Of a stretch of 64,000 bases of DNA, positions 19,442 through 26,606 are shown piece after piece. The translations under genes and the position numbers were made by a program. Numbering within the stretch: the stretch's first letter is position 1; each line of letters begins with the position of its first letter. Location of the stretch: positions 36,294-100,293 of IMG/VR virus record IMGVR_UViG_3300022562_000520. One strand, written 5' to 3'. The notes below the pieces were generated by a model. That model was not told where the DNA came from and ran no database searches. It saw only the letters and a list, made by a program, of their open reading frames with translations. Source of the stretch: a virus.

Positions 19442-19920
19442 TGCGCATCCTTGGAATAGACCAAAGCTACACTTCTACTGGAATAGTGGTTTTGGAAAAT
19501 GGTAAAATGATTTATTCGGAACGTTTCGTATCAGATAAGGAACGGGATCGTTTTGGTCAGGCATATGAAATAGCTTTACATATCGCAAGTGTATATGATA
19601 AATTTGCACCTGATATTGTAGCTCTTGAAGGACTTGCCTTTGGAATGAAAGGTAATGCGACTAGGGATTTGGGTGGATTACAATTTGTAATTGTTTGTCA
19701 CCTTCAGGAAGTTAAAAAACAACCTGTAAAAATTATTGCTCCTCTAACTGTGAAAAAATTTGCTACAGAAAGTGGACGAGCGAAAAAAGAAGAAATGATA
19801 GAAAGCTTGCCCAAAAATATCTTAAAAGAATTTGAGGATATGGGGTTAAAGAAAACTACAGGGCTTGCAGACCTTGCTGATGCATACTGGATTGCAAAGA
19901 CAGTAGAGAACTTAAAATAA
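19441..19920 (+). CDS. RuvC-family Holliday junction resolvase
   Basis: A 159-residue RNase H-fold nuclease. D7 in GIDQS, E63 in LEGLAF and the D144/D147 pair in LADLADAYW give the four acidic residues of RuvC, and SGRAKKEEM matches the conserved basic segment before the last helix. Length fits RuvC (about 160-175). ATGATG offers two starts; the second (19441) is 8 nt after AAGGA. In T4 the junction resolvase is the unrelated gp49; a RuvC type is used in many marine T4-like phages. It would trim branched replicative DNA before packaging. Confidence 0.9.
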   Translation: MRILGIDQSYTSTGIVVLENGKMIYSERFVSDKERDRFGQAYEIALHIASVYDKFAPDIVALEGLAFGMKGNATRDLGGLQFVIVCHLQEVKKQPVKIIAPLTVKKFATESGRAKKEEMIESLPKNILKEFEDMGLKKTTGLADLADAYWIAKTVENLK

Positions 19921-19932
19921 AAGGTAAAAAGT

Positions 19933-20157
19933 ATGGCAACATACACATACAAATGTACAAATGAAAAATGCGATCTTAACACGCTGGCTGATGAGCCTAT
20001 AATTTTAGAAGTTCAACAAAGTATGAAAGACGAACCACTCACTATTTGTCCAGATTGTAAGAAAGAAACATTAAAAAAGGTTATAATGTCCGCAGGTGGT
20101 GGATTCCGAATTGGCGGAAAAGGTGTACATAAACCGACAGCGCACTGGGGCAGTTGA
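19933..20157 (+). CDS. FmdB-like zinc ribbon protein
   Basis: A 74-residue protein with a CxxxxC pair (C8, C13) and a CPDC pair (C39, C42) forming a zinc ribbon, then GGGFRIGGKG, as in the FmdB/CxxC_SSSS family. These small proteins are thought to be regulators or to bind nucleic acid; the function is not established. AAGG precedes the start and it closely follows the RuvC gene. Confidence 0.75.
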   Translation: MATYTYKCTNEKCDLNTLADEPIILEVQQSMKDEPLTICPDCKKETLKKVIMSAGGGFRIGGKGVHKPTAHWGS

Positions 20158-20462
20158 TGGGCTGCTGGAAGGAAGATATTAAAAATCTTACTTCCAGTGA
20201 AAATCCTCTCTCCTTTTATAACTGGATACAGATATTAAATTTTTTTGAAAACCATAAAAACGAATTAGATATAGAAGATGTTCAATTAATAGTAGATAGA
20301 TCAGAAAAAATTAGATTATATGTAAATGAAGAATATCGTTCAAGGATAGAACGATGTGAAGTACGACCAAATGTATATCTACATTTGGAAAATCTCAAGG
20401 AAGAAAAAAGCAGAAGTGACATACAAGTCAACGAAGACAATCTTATTGCTTGTCACCAATAA
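20157..20462 (+). CDS. Unknown protein
   Basis: A 101-residue protein starting in the stop of the zinc-ribbon gene (TGATG). It is mostly helical and charged (FYNWIQILNFFENHKNELDI, VDRSEKIRLYVNEEYRSRIE). No family recognised. It ends exactly where the 300-nt structured non-coding region begins. Confidence 0.65.
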   Translation: MGCWKEDIKNLTSSENPLSFYNWIQILNFFENHKNELDIEDVQLIVDRSEKIRLYVNEEYRSRIERCEVRPNVYLHLENLKEEKSRSDIQVNEDNLIACHQ

Positions 20463-20768
20463 GTCGGTGTACGGTGCCCAACTTGAAGCGTAAGCTATTG
20501 CGGCTAGTCCATCGTTAGATGAATATCATTAAAAGGTAGAAATCAGATATGCTGCGGTATTCCAGATTTCACACGTTATGGTGGTAGTTTTCCACTAGGT
20601 AGCCGTGACCCCTTCGGACATTGACCTTGGTTTTTATAACCTAAACGAGGGAAGGGGATAATTTATCCAACAATTAGACATAAAATAAAACAAGCCAGCG
20701 CATATATGGCAAGCGATAGCGCAGACATATATGGCTCGGCTTCACCAAGTGCGCAGCACGTAGGTGGA
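20463..20768 (+). ncRNA. Candidate structured RNA, class unknown
   Basis: About 300 nt without a convincing reading frame on the plus strand and visibly richer in G+C than its surroundings. Potential stems: CATC/GATG (20510-20521), GTGG/CCAC (20581-20595), CCCCTT/AAGGGG (20609-20614 with 20652-20657) enclosing GGTT/AACC (20629-20641), GGATA/TATCC (20656-20668), two copies of the palindrome CATATATG (20701 and 20726) able to pair, and UUCACC/GGUGGA enclosing GUGC/GCAC (20741-20768). I compared it by eye with tRNA, tmRNA, hammerhead and group I intron cores and saw no match. It lies between an unknown gene and a helicase whose ATG lacks a Shine-Dalgarno. It could be a leader element, a free small RNA or a degenerate ribozyme. 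Confidence 0.5.
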
Positions 20769-20814
20769 CCTGGAAAACTTGCTTTTAATCAATTGCTGTG
20801 ATAAACTTGTACAG

Positions 20815-22416
20815 ATGGATAATAATAACAATAAAATTTTAGAAAGTTGGGCTACACCTGAATTAATCCCACGTGAAAACCAAAAGATAGCTCTTGAATG
20901 GCTTGCACAACAAGATTCCAAATATCTCATACTTGAACTACCTGTTGGTTCAGGTAAATCAATTTTAGGTCTTACCCTTTCAAAATACCTAGACGGAGGT
21001 TTAGGTAGTTCATTCGTATTAACACCACAACGTATACTTCAAGACCAATATGAAAATGACTTCGAACATTATGGAAGAAAATTTCTCGCTTCTCTACATG
21101 GAAAAGGAAATTATAAATGTAAATCTAAGGGAACATCATGTAACGTTGGTACATTAGTTAAACCAAGATGTGAAGATTGTCCTTTTGCGAATGCAAAAAA
21201 AGAAGCACAAAGTTCAGCGAATACTGTACTCAATTATAAACTTGCTTTAACGTCTTTTACATATACTGAAGTATTTAAAAAACGCCATTTAATGGTCTTA
21301 GATGAAGCACACACTTTAGAAAGGCACTTAGTAGATTTTGACTCAGTAGATATCACGTATGCTATGTGTAAGCGATACGGAATAAATTTTAAAGTACAAA
21401 CAAGTATTGAAGATGCACTCGATTGGGTTAAGGTGTCATATTTACCAAAAATGGAAGAAATCTTGGGTGATATGGAATCAGATTATGAATACCTATATGA
21501 TAAGGCAGGTACAGAAATAACACGCAGTGAACTCAGTAAATTGAAAGAAATTGATGAATTAGCAGATCACGTAGCAGATGTATTACAGATGTCTACACGT
21601 ACTATAGATTATTTAAATGAACATTTTGTGTTGGTACATGATAAAACAATGTTTCAATTTAAACGTCTTCGTGGATCATATTCATTTAAAAAGATCCTAG
21701 AACCTATGGCTAATAGGTTCCTATTCATGTCTTCAACAATATTGAATAAAACTTCATTTTGTTACGACTTAGGTATTGATCCAGATGAAGCTGCTTTTCT
21801 TTCACTTGATTCCGAATTCCCTATTGAAAATAGACCCGTATATTATATGCCTGTTATGAAGATGAATGCTTCATGGAATAAACCCGAACAAGCAGCTGAT
21901 AGAAAACAAATGATTAAACGTATTAAAGATCTATTAGAAATTCACAAGGATGATTCTGGTATTTTACATACAGCTAATTATCAAGTTGCACAATGGTTAG
22001 TTAAAGAATTATCAGATGATATTAACCATGTTATCTATAATCACAATCCCGATGAAAACACAAATAGAAACGAAGCAATACAGGGATTTATTGAAAGTAA
22101 TGTACCTGCTATTTTAATCAGTCCATCATGTACAGAAGGTCTTGATCTTAAAGATGACCTTTCTAGGTTTGCCATTACTGTTAAAACGCCGTTTGGATAT
22201 CTTGGGGATCAATGGATTAAGCGTCGTATGGAAATGTCCAATGAATGGTATCGTCGAAGGGCTATGATAGATATTATTCAAGGTGGTGGGCGTATTGTAC
22301 GTTCAGCTGAAGATACGGGTTCTGTTTACATACTAGATGGAAGTTTTGGATACCTTTATTCACAATCCCTAGGAATGGTTCCCAAATGGTGGAAAGAAGC
22401 CTACCAAGTAATATAA
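20815..22416 (+). CDS. XPD/DinG-family DNA helicase with Fe-S cysteines
   Basis: A 533-residue superfamily 2 helicase. Walker A reads ELPVGSGKS (41-49). Four cysteines (C102, C109, C119, C122) lie between motif I and the DEAH box (163-166), the layout of the Fe-S cluster in Rad3/XPD/DinG. Motif VI is QGGGRIVRS near the C-terminus. It would unwind DNA with 5'-3' polarity in repair or replication, as known for the family. The ATG at 20815 lacks a clear Shine-Dalgarno; a GTG at 20764 is in frame but lies in the 3' arm of a hairpin, so the start is unsettled. Confidence 0.88.
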   Translation: MDNNNNKILESWATPELIPRENQKIALEWLAQQDSKYLILELPVGSGKSILGLTLSKYLDGGLGSSFVLTPQRILQDQYENDFEHYGRKFLASLHGKGNYKCKSKGTSCNVGTLVKPRCEDCPFANAKKEAQSSANTVLNYKLALTSFTYTEVFKKRHLMVLDEAHTLERHLVDFDSVDITYAMCKRYGINFKVQTSIEDALDWVKVSYLPKMEEILGDMESDYEYLYDKAGTEITRSELSKLKEIDELADHVADVLQMSTRTIDYLNEHFVLVHDKTMFQFKRLRGSYSFKKILEPMANRFLFMSSTILNKTSFCYDLGIDPDEAAFLSLDSEFPIENRPVYYMPVMKMNASWNKPEQAADRKQMIKRIKDLLEIHKDDSGILHTANYQVAQWLVKELSDDINHVIYNHNPDENTNRNEAIQGFIESNVPAILISPSCTEGLDLKDDLSRFAITVKTPFGYLGDQWIKRRMEMSNEWYRRRAMIDIIQGGGRIVRSAEDTGSVYILDGSFGYLYSQSLGMVPKWWKEAYQVI

Positions 22417-22444
22417 CCTATTGATTTATTTAAATATTCATTTA

Positions 22445-22490
22445 TTGACTTTTGTAACCTAATTTATTATAATTTATTTAGGTTACAAAA
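22445..22490 (+). promoter_or_regulatory. Sigma70 promoter enclosed by a perfect inverted repeat
   Basis: TTGACT (22445-22450), 17 bp, TATAAT (22468-22473). A 13-bp perfect inverted repeat, TTTTGTAACCTAA (22450-22462) and TTAGGTTACAAAA (22478-22490), brackets the -10 element with a 15-nt centre. The first arm fills most of the spacer and the second covers the expected start site. This geometry suggests an operator for a dimeric regulator, host or phage. No repressor gene is visible in the window. Confidence 0.8.
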
Positions 22491-22502
22491 TAGGTGAATA
22501 TT

Positions 22503-23021
22503 ATGTACAAAACACGCAAGCTTTTTATATTATTTTTCTTCCTTTGGACGGGTGCACTATTGATTGCAGCCGTTGTACCAAGTTTCAGTTTAGAAAAAAC
22601 TGCCCATAATATATTCACTCCACTTTACGTTGATATTCCAGGCTGGATTTTTGATTCGATGACCAATTATCAAGAACAGATTAGAACCATGGATACTAGT
22701 GCATATAATCCATTTCAAGATTTTTTGTGGTTAGTTTGGTGGTTAAGTATGGTCGCCCTTTCATTAGTTATTCCAGTTTTCTGGTGGGTGGGTATTACAT
22801 TTGCATTCTGGCTTTCAATTTATGCGATAAGCAACAACGCAGGTATATTTCTTATTTCTGGTGAAACTATTCCACCAGCAGGCGCTCGTTATCGGAATCA
22901 TTCTTCGGCAGAAGCTGCCAACTGGTTACATTTACTTAATGGTCGTACGACTATTGATAAAACGTTCGATGCTGAAGTACAAGCAAATGCAATTGCAAGT
23001 GCTTTAAATCGCAAAAAGTAA
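22503..23021 (+). CDS. Membrane protein, unknown function
   Basis: A 172-residue protein with an N-terminal membrane segment (about 7-28, very Phe/Leu-rich) and a long Trp-rich hydrophobic stretch (about 72-112) long enough for two more. The C-terminal 60 residues are soluble. AGGTGA lies 6 nt before the ATG at 22503. It is a single-gene unit, with its own sigma70 promoter and a strong hairpin after it. Early expression would suit superinfection exclusion or envelope remodelling better than a late holin, but this is inference and a holin cannot be excluded. Confidence 0.8.
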   Translation: MYKTRKLFILFFFLWTGALLIAAVVPSFSLEKTAHNIFTPLYVDIPGWIFDSMTNYQEQIRTMDTSAYNPFQDFLWLVWWLSMVALSLVIPVFWWVGITFAFWLSIYAISNNAGIFLISGETIPPAGARYRNHSSAEAANWLHLLNGRTTIDKTFDAEVQANAIASALNRKK

Positions 23022-23031
23022 TATAATATAG

Positions 23032-23051
23032 GGCGGGATTTTTATCCCGCC
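23032..23051. terminator. Bidirectional hairpin terminator
   Basis: GGCGGGAT, TTTT, ATCCCGCC: an 8-bp perfect GC-rich stem between the convergent membrane-protein gene and the gp26 pair. T-rich sequence follows on both strands, so it can end both transcripts. The minus-strand stop codon begins directly beside the stem. Confidence 0.8.
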
Positions 23052-23279
23052 TTAATATACTGGATGTGGTGATTTCATTTCCATTTCAAGACGTTTACTT
23101 ACATAATCAAAAGCTATTTCGCGCTCTATATAAGACATACCATATAAAATATGGTCGTATTTCATACCACCCCGCATGAAATAAGTCAGTTGAACTATGC
23201 TGTTAAGTATTGCCTTTGTTTCACCATTTAATCGTCTGTACATTGCCAAAATCTGGTCGGGTGTTCCATTTTTCAGCAT
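23052..23279 (-). CDS. Small baseplate-hub associated protein
   Basis: A 75-residue protein starting in the gp26 stop codon (TAATG), hence translationally coupled. The sequence LTYFMRGGMKYDHILYGMSY and the ending KRLEMEMKSPHPVY match my memory of a short protein conserved after gp26 in T4-like phages, possibly the counterpart of the T4 hub assembly catalyst gp51. Function is inferred from this linkage only. An upstream in-frame extension inside gp26 is unlikely to be used. Confidence 0.6.
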   Translation of the reverse strand: MLKNGTPDQILAMYRRLNGETKAILNSIVQLTYFMRGGMKYDHILYGMSYIEREIAFDYVSKRLEMEMKSPHPVY

Positions 23280-24133
23280 TACATAAAAAAACTTATGGGG
23301 TTTATTGGGCTTTGGATTTCTATATCCGCGCCACAATCCTTACATTTGGTTTTGAAAGTAAAGTTAGGACCAAAGTCACTAGCTTTTTCTATCGTATTGG
23401 ATAGTGTTGTAATCCAAGTCGCTGGAATTTTACGTATCCATTCATCTATCATGTTACCATCCTCAATGTTATCAACAGAATGAATAATACTTTTGATAAC
23501 AAAAACCGTCATCTCTAGTTCTTTTTCTGGTGTCAATCCTTCAGGATTTGAATCCTGATACATTTTTATAACATCTTTAAATTTAGAAGGATGTAATTTT
23601 ACTTTTTGCCCGTTTGGTAATTTGGTTGTGTATGTGTTACCAACGGTTGTAGGGTCTATCTTTTTAGATTTTTGTAAAAAGTGTGGAATATTCACCGTGT
23701 ATGGATGGTTTTTAGCATCTTTACAGTTGTGCATATATCTAATTTCCATTTCATCACCATAAGTTACTTGACGTAAACAAACTAGTAAGAAATCCACATC
23801 TTTAGATAATAGTTCTGTTGGTTTCACCACCTGTGGAATACAACGCAGAAATACCTTATGAACGGCTTCCCCTGAGAACAAAGCATCGGGTGTTTTCATA
23901 AGAATTTCATCATATGCACTCATGGGGTGAATATGTACTTCCCCATCCTGAACATCTTCACGCAATTCGCCATTATTATAGAAAATACCACGGGATGGTA
24001 ATTGAAAAGTACTACCCGGCAGTTCAACTCTTGATAATAATGGATTAACAACGGTCTGATTTGTGAATGGTGGCTGCATACCAACATCCGTTTTCGGCTG
24101 ATCGCCTACTATAGGTTTTTCATTATCTGACAT
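23279..24133 (-). CDS. 26: Baseplate hub subunit gp26
   Basis: A 284-residue protein of the gp26 family (T4 gp26 is 208). The conserved opening LPGSTFQLPSRGIFY, the PMSAYDEILMKTPDALFSGE segment and the CLRQVTYGDEMEI segment are family marks. A C-terminal CKDCGADIEI suggests a small zinc-binding loop of the kind seen in related phage T4-like baseplate proteins. GGAGAAG precedes the ATG. It is transcribed leftward from two tandem late elements. Confidence 0.8.
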   Translation of the reverse strand: MSDNEKPIVGDQPKTDVGMQPPFTNQTVVNPLLSRVELPGSTFQLPSRGIFYNNGELREDVQDGEVHIHPMSAYDEILMKTPDALFSGEAVHKVFLRCIPQVVKPTELLSKDVDFLLVCLRQVTYGDEMEIRYMHNCKDAKNHPYTVNIPHFLQKSKKIDPTTVGNTYTTKLPNGQKVKLHPSKFKDVIKMYQDSNPEGLTPEKELEMTVFVIKSIIHSVDNIEDGNMIDEWIRKIPATWITTLSNTIEKASDFGPNFTFKTKCKDCGADIEIQSPINPISFFM

Positions 24134-24159
24134 ATATCTTCTCCATATAACGTATTTTC

Positions 24160-24179
24160 TATTTATACAAGTATTTATA
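24160..24179 (-). promoter_or_regulatory. Two tandem late promoter elements for gp26
   Basis: Two exact TATAAATA copies on the minus strand (24172-24179 and 24160-24167), 12 bp apart start to start, upstream of the gp26 ATG at 24133. The first has the extended form TATAAATACTT found elsewhere. Which one is active is unknown. Confidence 0.7.
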
Positions 24180-24205
24180 CCTGAAAATTGTGTAAATCCT
24201 TAATG

Positions 24206-24213
24206 TATAAATA
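24206..24213 (+). promoter_or_regulatory. Late promoter element TATAAATA for the tape measure gene
   Basis: Exact TATAAATA 29 nt before the tape measure ATG, back to back with the two leftward copies for gp26. Confidence 0.7.
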
Positions 24214-24242
24214 GATAAGACACATAATTAGGTTTTTATTAT

Positions 24243-26534
24243 ATGGATGATAATCAAATTCTTGAAACATTAGCACGTTTAGTTGCCAACCAATCTGGTT
24301 TTGCGGGTCGCGCCGTAGCAGATAGAATAGGTTCGGGCGGCGGTAGTGATGCCAAAGCATATAAAATGCGTGACGACGCAGATAGGAACTTTGATGCAAG
24401 TGTAAAAAGATATGAAGCTGCCACTAAAGGTATGAAATATACTACAGATGTTTTTACCAAAAAATTAGGTGAAACGTTTGCACGATCTGAATCAAGTTTG
24501 GTTCGTGGACTTTCAAATAGTGTTAAAACCCTCGAAGATGCCCTTCGCTTTAAAGATCAGGCAACTGCCATGGATGCCGTTGTTAAACAATTACAATCGC
24601 TTGATCGTACACATTATGAAAATCGTGAAGAACTAGAAGAGCACTTTGCTGAAGTAAGTAAAATGGCAGATAAAGCTGGCTGGGCACTTGAAGATATGGG
24701 TGTTCAGATAACCCGTTCTTGGAATGTACAAACACAACAGTACCAATATTTTATTAATAACCAACAGCGCGTTACTGAAAGATTAACAGAACAAACAAAA
24801 GAACTTACAGATGCGTTTGAAGAAGCCGAATTTGAAACTAAGAAACATACAGATAGAGTAGAGTACGCCAAAGAAAAAGTAGGTAAGTTTGGTGAAGTCT
24901 TAAAACATACTGCTAAAGAATTTATGAAATTTGCGGAACAAGAACAACGTTTTGCACAACAAACCGCAACGGCAGACGCTGGTTGGATTGAAGGTATTAA
25001 AGAAATGGGTATATCCCAACTTGCCTACATGAAAATCTTAAAAGATACTAGACATGTTAATTTGGCTATGAATACTTCTGGTGTTGACTTTAAGAAGTCG
25101 TTAATAGAATCCCAAAAATCATTACGCGGTTTAACTACTAACTATGAAGAAGCTGCCAAAGTTTCTGGTATGTTTCATAAGAACATGGCTCGCATTGGTG
25201 TATCACAAGACCAATTAGGTGATGCTGTTCTTCAACAAACAAAAATTTATGAAGATAATTATCGTGCATTGGGTTATACCGCAGAAGAATTCGCCAATTT
25301 AACAAATGAACTAATCAATGATCAAGGTATGCGCGACGTTCTCTTAACTTTACAAGAAAAGGAACGTAAGGCATATGTATTAGGCATTCAACAAAGAATG
25401 GCTGAATATCAAACCATGGGATATACCATCGACCGTGCTAAAGAATTACAAAAAACATTCCAAAATTTAGTAGGAATGGACCCACGTGAACGTATGAAGC
25501 AAGCTGCTAAAAAGCGTGCTATGATGGGCGCAATGGGAATGGGCAGTGAAGCTACTGAATTGTTTAATCTCGAAGTACAATATAGAACCATGACAGCAGA
25601 TCAAAAGAAAGATGCTGATATACGTATGGCACAAATACAATCAGATGCTGCAAAAACTTTTGGTGAAATGTCTGGTGCTGGTTCTTCTTTGGGTCAATCT
25701 ATGGCAATGCAAGTTATGGCATCAAAAACAGGATTTGATCAAGTAGCAAGAACATTTGAAACTGAGTCTGGCCAAGGATTGGTTATTGATAAAGCGCAAT
25801 TGGAAAAAACTAATGAAATAAGTACCACCGCTAAAAATATTTTAGGTGCTATGGATTATTGGGGTGCCGCATCTAATAGCGCAATAGGAAGTCTTGCTAC
25901 TAACCTAATTACAGGTATTGGTGGAATTGTATTAGGAATGGCAGGTAAAAATATGTTAGGCAGTATTTTTAGCAAGCTTGGTATGAGTGGATTAGGTAGT
26001 ATGTTTGGAATGGGCGGTGCAGGCGCAGGCGGTGGAATGTTAGGTGGTGCTGGTGGAATGTTAGCACGTGCGGGTGGTGTAGGTCTTGCTGGTGCCGCAG
26101 GATATGGTGTAGGTACATTAATTAATAATAATTTGGGTGAAGATACTAAAGAGACTATTAGTGATGTTGTAGGAACGGCGGTAGATAGTGTTTTAAGTTT
26201 TTTTGGTAGTGATGAAGCACAAAAACGTTTAGATACTAAAGCATTTGCAGATTATTATGCGGCTGAAGGCGGCTCTTCCTCTAGAAAAACAGCAGCGAAA
26301 CAAGAATCTGAGAAGATGCGAGTTGATAAAGACGAGCAAACTGAAAAAATGATGAAAATGCAGCTTCAGCGCGATGAAGATATTAGTATGATATTACAAA
26401 AAATCGATGAACATTTAAAAATGGTTAATATGCAAAATACCGAACAGGCTAAAGCGGTTTCTGAAACTGGTAAAGCTATAAATGATCAAGTGCGAAGAAG
26501 CAATTTTAAAGGTAAACGACCATCAACAATGTAA
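24243..26534 (+). CDS. Tail tape measure protein
   Basis: A 763-residue protein, helical and charged for the first 550 residues, then a hydrophobic stretch (about 555-580) followed by a Gly/Met-rich region (about 585-650) and a charged C-terminus. This is the plan of a tape measure protein, which sets tail length and reaches the host membrane during DNA ejection. T4 gp29 is 590 residues, so the tail may be longer. It sits between the baseplate hub gp26 and the portal gp20. No peptidoglycan hydrolase motif was seen. Confidence 0.75.
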   Translation: MDDNQILETLARLVANQSGFAGRAVADRIGSGGGSDAKAYKMRDDADRNFDASVKRYEAATKGMKYTTDVFTKKLGETFARSESSLVRGLSNSVKTLEDALRFKDQATAMDAVVKQLQSLDRTHYENREELEEHFAEVSKMADKAGWALEDMGVQITRSWNVQTQQYQYFINNQQRVTERLTEQTKELTDAFEEAEFETKKHTDRVEYAKEKVGKFGEVLKHTAKEFMKFAEQEQRFAQQTATADAGWIEGIKEMGISQLAYMKILKDTRHVNLAMNTSGVDFKKSLIESQKSLRGLTTNYEEAAKVSGMFHKNMARIGVSQDQLGDAVLQQTKIYEDNYRALGYTAEEFANLTNELINDQGMRDVLLTLQEKERKAYVLGIQQRMAEYQTMGYTIDRAKELQKTFQNLVGMDPRERMKQAAKKRAMMGAMGMGSEATELFNLEVQYRTMTADQKKDADIRMAQIQSDAAKTFGEMSGAGSSLGQSMAMQVMASKTGFDQVARTFETESGQGLVIDKAQLEKTNEISTTAKNILGAMDYWGAASNSAIGSLATNLITGIGGIVLGMAGKNMLGSIFSKLGMSGLGSMFGMGGAGAGGGMLGGAGGMLARAGGVGLAGAAGYGVGTLINNNLGEDTKETISDVVGTAVDSVLSFFGSDEAQKRLDTKAFADYYAAEGGSSSRKTAAKQESEKMRVDKDEQTEKMMKMQLQRDEDISMILQKIDEHLKMVNMQNTEQAKAVSETGKAINDQVRRSNFKGKRPSTM

Positions 26535-26566
26535 CCCTTTCGTATAGTTAGCCCATTTTTGATGCT

Positions 26567-26574
26567 TATAAATA
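26567..26574 (+). promoter_or_regulatory. Late promoter element TATAAATA for gp20
   Basis: TATAAATACACT, 32 nt before the portal ATG, in the gap after the tape measure gene. Confidence 0.7.
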
Positions 26575-26606
26575 CACTAACATATAACAACTAAAAGAAA
26601 ATTAAT

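Noticed and set aside
20463-20814. Group I intron or tRNA in the structured gap
   Set aside because: I looked for the paired P7 elements, the conserved G-binding segment and a T-loop, and found none convincing; kept as an unclassified RNA.
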